Assembly: GCF_014647515.1 (NCBI RefSeq)
Contig: NZ_BMPI01000015.1
Span: 126,831-190,830 of the forward strand
Source of the DNA: Dactylosporangium sucinum
Lineage (GTDB): Bacteria > Actinomycetota > Actinomycetes > Mycobacteriales > Micromonosporaceae
DNA: 64,000 bases
Direction: 5' to 3'
In this document: positions 59,379 to 64,000 of the stretch, piece after piece
How the letters are laid out: every line of letters starts with the position of its first letter
How positions within the stretch are numbered: the stretch's first letter is position 1
Made by a program: the position numbers and the translations under genes
The notes under the pieces: model-generated
Database searches by the model: none
Told to the model about the DNA's origin: nothing
What the model saw: the letters and a program-made list of their open reading frames with translations, nothing else

Positions 59379-62300
59379 ATGCGCCTGATCCGTGACCTCT
59401 GGGCCACGTCACCGGGCCGGACCGGTGTCGTGGCCCTCCTCATCGTGTTCGGCGCCGTCGGCCAGGCCGTGGCCGCGGCCGTCGGTGGGGCCGTCCTGAT
59501 CCATCGATCATGGACTATGTTCGCGGTGCTGGCCGTGGCGCTCGCCGCGGCCGTGCTGACCGATCTCGCGGTATCGCTCATCATGGCCGGACTGACCGCC
59601 GACTGGGCCGCCGACGTTCGTCGGCGGCTCTGTCGTGTGGCCTTCGGTCAGGACCTGCCGACCCTGGAGACCACCCCGGTCGGCGAGCTGCTCGACCGCA
59701 TCGACGGCGATGTCTACCAGGTCGCCGCCGAGCTGCGCAACAGCGGCGTGCGGATCGCCCAGTCGGTGGCCTTCACCGTGCTGTCGATCGGCACCACCCT
59801 GTTCGTCTGGTGGCCGGCCGGCGTCGGCATGCTCGTGCTGACCGCCGGGCTGACCATCGCGCTGCGCAAGCCCACGGCGAAGATCGCCTCGCTGCGGATG
59901 GGCGAGGAGGAGGCCTGGAGCGATCTCGCCGCGGTCATGGAGGAGTCGATCCACGGTCAGGACGACGTGCGGACCACGCTCGCCCGGCCCTACGTGCTGC
60001 GTCTCTACGCGCGGCGGGCCAGCCGGGTGCTCTCCCGCGGCCGGAAGGTGTGGAACCGCTCGGCCGCGGTCACCGCGTCGGCGTCCGGCGTCGTGCGGCT
60101 CGGCATCGCCCTGGTCGTGCTCGGCGGCGTGTGGGCGCTCGCGACCGATCGGATCGACGGCGCTCAGCTCACGGCCGTGTGGCTGCTCGCGCTGGGCTTC
60201 GGCGCCACCGTCGAGCACACCAGCCGGATGGTGCCGGAGCTGCAGTACGCGCTCGGCGCCTGGGGCCGCGTCCAGCTGCTGCGCGACTCGAAGCAGGAGC
60301 CGGCCGGCGGCGTCGCGCCCACGCCCGGTGACCTCAGCGTCCGCGGGCTCACGTTCCGGTACGGCGAGACGGCCCACCGCCCGGCGCTGCTGGACGTCTC
60401 GCTGACGTTCCGCCGCGGCCGGTCGTACGCGCTCGTCGGCCGGACCGGATCGGGCAAGTCGACGCTGGCCAAGGTCCTGACCCGGGCCGTCGACCTGCCG
60501 CGGGGCACGGTGTTCCTGGGCGACACCGATCTCCTCGACATCGACGTCGAGCAGCTGCGCAGGTTCATCGCGGTGGTACCGCAGCGCACCGAGATCCTGG
60601 CCGGCACCCTGGCGGAGAACATCGCGCTGTTCGACGAGGACCTCCTCGACGCCGCCGCCCGGGCGGTCGACGAGCTGGGCCTCGCCGGCTGGGTCGCCGA
60701 CCTGCCCGACGGCCTCGACACCCGGCTCGGCGAGGGCGGCCACGTGCTGTCGGCCGGGCAGGAGCAGCTCGTCGCGTTCGCCCGGATCACGGTCCGCGAC
60801 CCGCAGGTCGTGATCCTCGACGAGGCGACGGCGCGGCTCGACCCGGTGACCGAGCAGCGGGTGCAGCGGGCCACCGAGCGGATGCTGCGCGGGCGGATCG
60901 GCATCATCGTCGCCCACCGGCTGTCGTCGGTGCGCAACTGCGACGAGGTGGTGGTCCTCGCCGACGGCCAGGTCGTGGAGGCCGGGCCGCTGGCGGCCTC
61001 TTCGCGCTTCGCGGAGCTGCTGGCGACGAGCGGTGCCTCGTCCCCGGTCGTGCCCCGCAGTGCGTGGCCGACGTCCCTGCTCGACGCCGTGAGCGTCCCG
61101 AAGGCCGACCCGCCGCCGCTGCCCGACCTGCCCAGGGCGCGCACGATGTGGAACATCTTCAAGCTGGCGACCAACGACGCCCGGTTCGGGCTCCTGTCGG
61201 TGCTGATGTTCTCCGTCATGGTGCTGCTCGGCCTCGATGGCTCGGTGCTGCCGTGGCTCTGGGCCGACCTGGTCGACGGCGCCGGCGACACGCTCTGGCC
61301 GGCCATCGGGATCGTGTGCGGCCTGCTGCTGCCGCTCGCCCTGCCGTACTACACGGGCAAGTGGTTCCCCGAGTGGTGGGTCCGCCAGCTCCTGCGCATC
61401 AGCCTGCGGCTCGTGCACGGGCAGACCGGCCCCCGCCGGGTCAGCAAGCACACCCCGGCCGAGGTCGTCGCGCAGGGCGGTGACACCGAGCGGGTGGTCG
61501 TGCTGGCCGACAACCTCGTCGACCAGTGGATCTGCCTGTTCGTGCTGGTGTCGATGACGGTCGTGTCCGGCTCGATCGTGCCGGCGCTGTTCATGGCCGG
61601 GACGATCGTGCTGTCCGGGCTGGCCGCGACCCTGTTCGGCCCGTCGCTGAAGCGCTCGGCGCAGAAGACGGTCGCCGCGCGGGCGGCGTTCGCCACGTCG
61701 CTCGTGTCGTCGCTGTCCGCGGCGCGCACGGTCAAGCTGGCCGGGGCCACCGTCCCGGTGCTCGCCCACCTGGCCCGCCTCGACCGGGTCCGCAGCGACC
61801 GCCAGCGGTTCGAGATCTCGGTCCAGGTCTGGGCCCGCTCGACCCCGGCCCTGGCCAGCGGCCTGCTCCCGATCGGGGCGTGGGCGCTGCTGCTCACCGG
61901 CGCGCTGTCCCCGGGCGCCGCGCTCGTCGCGGTGTCGACGCTGGGCTCGGCGCGCTGGTTCGCCTGGACCACGGCGTCGCTGATCTCGCAGCTGCCGTCG
62001 GCCCGCGTGTGGACGCGCCGGACGGTCGCGATGAGCGGCGTCGGCGAGTACGCGGCGGCGGTCCAGGGCGTCGACCTGTCGGCCGGCACCGCGCCGGCCC
62101 CGAAGGCCGCGCCCCGCCACCCGCTGCGCCGCCTCGACCTGGACGGCTTCACGGCCGTGCACGAGGACGGCACGGTGGCGGTCCGCGACCTCGACCTGTC
62201 GATCGAGCGCGGCCAGCTGGTGCTGGTCGTCGGCCCCGTCGGGTCGGGCAAGTCGAGCCTGCTGCGCGCCCTGGCCGGCATCGTCCACCACACCGGGAAA

Positions 62301-62807
62301 CTGAAGTGGAACGGCGAGCCGGTGACCGAGCCGGAGATGTTCCTGCGCCCGAACCAGATCGGCTACGTGGCCCAGCTGCCGCGGGTGCTGTCCGGGACGG
62401 TCGCCGACAACATCCGCCTGGGCCACGAGGTCGACGCCGACAGCGCCGTCTCGACGGCCCAGCTGGAGCACGACCTGGCCGCCGCGGGCGCGGGGCTGGG
62501 CCTGCTCATCGGCCACAAGGGCACCCGCCTGTCGGGCGGCCAGCTCCAACGCCTGGCGCTGGCCCGCGCCCTCGCGCCCCGCACGGAGCTGCTCATCGCC
62601 GACGACGTGTCCTCGGCCCTGGACGTGACGACGGAGCTGGCGCTGTGGAGCGCCCTGCGCGAGCACGGCGTGACGGTGATCGGCTCGACCTCGAAGCGAG
62701 CGGCCCTGACCCAGGCCGACCGCGTGGTGGTCCTCCAGGACGGCACCGCGGCGGCCCAGGGCACGTGGCACGAGTTGGAGCACCGCTGGGGCCACCTGGC
62801 CGGCTGA
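59379..62807 (+). CDS. Tandem ABC exporter in one polypeptide (TMD-NBD-TMD-NBD)
   Basis: A full-length exporter of 1142 residues. The first half has helices (about 15-290) and an ATPase domain with Walker A GRTGSGKST near residue 354, signature LSAGQ and VVILDEATARLD. The second half has helices (about 600-870) and Walker A GPVGSGKSS near residue 952, signature LSGGQ and LLIADDVSSALD. In the second site the usual catalytic glutamate is an aspartate and the first signature reads LSAGQ, so the two ATP sites are unequal. The substrate is unknown; context with an AfsR-like regulator suggests a small molecule or peptide. GGGGGA precedes the ATG. Confidence 0.92.
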   Translation: MRLIRDLWATSPGRTGVVALLIVFGAVGQAVAAAVGGAVLIHRSWTMFAVLAVALAAAVLTDLAVSLIMAGLTADWAADVRRRLCRVAFGQDLPTLETTPVGELLDRIDGDVYQVAAELRNSGVRIAQSVAFTVLSIGTTLFVWWPAGVGMLVLTAGLTIALRKPTAKIASLRMGEEEAWSDLAAVMEESIHGQDDVRTTLARPYVLRLYARRASRVLSRGRKVWNRSAAVTASASGVVRLGIALVVLGGVWALATDRIDGAQLTAVWLLALGFGATVEHTSRMVPELQYALGAWGRVQLLRDSKQEPAGGVAPTPGDLSVRGLTFRYGETAHRPALLDVSLTFRRGRSYALVGRTGSGKSTLAKVLTRAVDLPRGTVFLGDTDLLDIDVEQLRRFIAVVPQRTEILAGTLAENIALFDEDLLDAAARAVDELGLAGWVADLPDGLDTRLGEGGHVLSAGQEQLVAFARITVRDPQVVILDEATARLDPVTEQRVQRATERMLRGRIGIIVAHRLSSVRNCDEVVVLADGQVVEAGPLAASSRFAELLATSGASSPVVPRSAWPTSLLDAVSVPKADPPPLPDLPRARTMWNIFKLATNDARFGLLSVLMFSVMVLLGLDGSVLPWLWADLVDGAGDTLWPAIGIVCGLLLPLALPYYTGKWFPEWWVRQLLRISLRLVHGQTGPRRVSKHTPAEVVAQGGDTERVVVLADNLVDQWICLFVLVSMTVVSGSIVPALFMAGTIVLSGLAATLFGPSLKRSAQKTVAARAAFATSLVSSLSAARTVKLAGATVPVLAHLARLDRVRSDRQRFEISVQVWARSTPALASGLLPIGAWALLLTGALSPGAALVAVSTLGSARWFAWTTASLISQLPSARVWTRRTVAMSGVGEYAAAVQGVDLSAGTAPAPKAAPRHPLRRLDLDGFTAVHEDGTVAVRDLDLSIERGQLVLVVGPVGSGKSSLLRALAGIVHHTGKLKWNGEPVTEPEMFLRPNQIGYVAQLPRVLSGTVADNIRLGHEVDADSAVSTAQLEHDLAAAGAGLGLLIGHKGTRLSGGQLQRLALARALAPRTELLIADDVSSALDVTTELALWSALREHGVTVIGSTSKRAALTQADRVVVLQDGTAAAQGTWHELEHRWGHLAG

Positions 62808-62837
62808 CCCCGCCGACAGTTCTTTCGGCGGGGTCAG
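62804..62837 (+). terminator. Perfect hairpin at the end of the ABC exporter gene
   Basis: CTGACCCCGCCG and CGGCGGGGTCAG pair fully around a 10-base loop with a short T-run. The stop codon TGA lies within the left arm. Confidence 0.85.
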
Positions 62838-63476
62838 CCCCCGGTGTTGCCGGTGGTTCCGGATTGCGCCGTGGTCGCTGCGCGGTCGGGCGCCGGTTCG
62901 CCCGATGGTGCGCGGAAGTTGCGCCCGCCCGGGAACAGTTGGCCGGCTCGACATCGTTCGCCCGCCGGCACTTCGCCACCCGCCCGGCCGTCGCTGGAAT
63001 TCCCGAGCCGCGACCATGAGGTCGAACGGCCCGGTGGCGGTACGGTTCATGGCATATTTCCGGCGACGCGGATCGCCATTCTCCAGCACTCCCCGAATGT
63101 GACCTGGACCACTCCTGACCTGCACCGATATGCCGGATCCAGGGCTTATGTGGGCTTTCTTTGTCGTGCTGCTTCTTAGCCCCGACTTAAGAATGCTAAA
63201 GGTGGCAATTCATCTACGCATCAGGATTCCATTCCCCCGTTGCGCCGTGGCATGCTTTCGACGGAATGGTTACGGCATGGTCTCGGACGGCGCCAAAACG
63301 ACGACGCCCATGACGCGGCCTGTTTCGGGTTATCCGGAATGGACAGTCGCGTCGCCGCAGACAAAGGAAAGTCGCAGTTAGGAATGGAACCCCAACCGCC
63401 TTTCACGCCGAAAAGCTCCGACAGGCCAATGGCCGTCGACTGACGGATGTCGACTGACCGGGAGGATTCCCACAGT
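62838..63476. other. 639-base region without a recognisable gene, visibly lower in GC
   Basis: The reading frames here (such as 63130-63381) lack actinobacterial third-position bias and resemble no family. The stretch 63050-63470 is markedly richer in A and T than its surroundings, which suggests a long regulatory leader or promoter region for the lipoprotein gene, or imported DNA. The last part carries GGGAGGA (63460-63466), the ribosome site of the next gene. Confidence 0.55.
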
Positions 63477-64000
63477 ATGAACCCGCACCACACCTCACCG
63501 ACCCCCGCCGACGGGCTTCCCCAGCTTCCCGCCGCCGGGTCCCCGCTCCACACCGCGGCCCGCCCCAGCTCGATGCGCCGCCGCGCGGGTGTCGGCATGA
63601 TCGCGATGGCGCTGCTGGCCACCGGCGGACTGACCGCGTGCAAGGACGGCTTCCCCGGCACCGGCGCGTGGCCCGGCGCTTCCGCGAGCACCGGCACCGG
63701 TCCGTCCGCGTCCGCCGGTCCGAGTGGCCCCTCGGCCTCGGTCACTCCGGTGGCCTCGGCCTCGGCCTCGCCCTCCGGCTCCAAGTCCCCCACGCCGGCG
63801 AGCTCCAGCCCGACGGCGCAGCCCAGCTCGACGACGCAGCCCCCGGGCGGCGGCAGCTCGCCGACGTACACGGTGGCCGGTTTCCCCGCCGCCCACAACA
63901 CCGGCTACCCGCAGGGCCTGGCCGGTGACACGCGCAAGAAGGTGACGCTCACGCCGTACACCGGCCCGATGACCATCACGGTCGCCGGCACGGTCATCGA
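63477..64000 (+). CDS. Secreted lipoprotein with Ser/Thr/Pro-rich linker (3' end outside window)
   Basis: The frame is open to the end of the window (174 codons seen). After about 32 N-terminal residues comes a lipoprotein signal: MRRRAGVGMIAMALL, then the lipobox LTAC (Cys about residue 55). A long low-complexity linker of Ser, Thr, Pro, Ala and Gly (about 60-135) follows, then the start of a folded domain (VAGFPAAHNTGYPQGLAGDTRKK, then PYTGPMTITVAGTVI). The ATG at 63477 follows GGGAGGA at good spacing, but an internal ATG at 63573 would give a normal-length signal peptide. The domain beyond the linker cannot be assigned. Confidence 0.75.
   Translation, partial: MNPHHTSPTPADGLPQLPAAGSPLHTAARPSSMRRRAGVGMIAMALLATGGLTACKDGFPGTGAWPGASASTGTGPSASAGPSGPSASVTPVASASASPSGSKSPTPASSSPTAQPSSTTQPPGGGSSPTYTVAGFPAAHNTGYPQGLAGDTRKKVTLTPYTGPMTITVAGTVI

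Noticed and set aside
63130..63381. 83-codon open frame in the AT-richer region
   Set aside because: Codon use lacks the strong GC3 bias of the window and no motif is visible.

Overview
The window is very GC-rich DNA, with GTG starts, strong third-position G/C bias and tightly packed operons joined by ATGA or GTGA stop/start overlaps. The gene set points to a soil-type actinobacterium: SigE-family sigma factors, an SCO4848-like membrane protein, an SCO5389-like protein, an AfsR/SARP regulator, ESX-like small proteins, a LigD-type PE-Pol protein and secreted plant-polymer enzymes. The flavour is that of Micromonosporaceae, but the genus is inference. There is no phage, IS transposase, CRISPR array or rRNA. 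The only RNA gene seen is a selenocysteine tRNA.

Layout. 1-6.2 kb: end of an ABC-2 permease pair, a DUF6461-like protein, a secreted RTX-repeat protein, and a SigE-type sigma factor with a membrane partner. 6.4-8.9 kb: a partner-switching stress module (PP2C phosphatase, STAS antagonist, divergent RsbW-like kinase) and an Hsp20 gene behind a CIRCE operator. 9.1-11.4 kb: an operon of two ESX-like proteins, two YbaB-fold proteins and a small membrane protein. 11.6-19 kb: a lytic polysaccharide monooxygenase with a CBM2, LigD-type PE-Pol, a decayed ARPP-2-like gene, a universal stress protein, LigA and a thioesterase.

19-29 kb is a glycoside-use locus. A LacI repressor is followed by a convergent operon encoding a sugar-binding lipoprotein, two permeases, a GH31 alpha-xylosidase and a GH3 enzyme. 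A good promoter carries a perfect 18-bp LacI-type operator on its start region and a second operator 89 bp upstream. A related site lies before the LPMO gene. No transport ATPase is encoded here, so a shared MsiK-type ATPase is likely.

29-50.8 kb: a PucR-type regulator, a COG3573-like flavoprotein, an APH-like kinase, a CHASE3-type sensor kinase, PhoD, a cation exchanger, an acylphosphatase, a second sigma/membrane pair, a CooC-like ATPase with an SCO5389-like partner, an SDR, two DesK/NarL two-component systems and a secreted DUF1996 protein. 51-64 kb: an IlvD/Edd dehydratase, a GGDEF-EAL protein, selC, an alpha/beta hydrolase overlapping an AfsR-like regulator, a tandem ABC exporter and the start of a lipoprotein gene.

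The most unusual material is small repeats. A twin-hairpin element occurs three times: twice exactly at coupled stop/start codons with the ATGAC start duplicated, and once in frame inside the GH31 gene. A second family of palindromes begins TTAGGSCCTGT and supplies the stop codons of neighbouring genes. Several other long intergenic palindromes are present.
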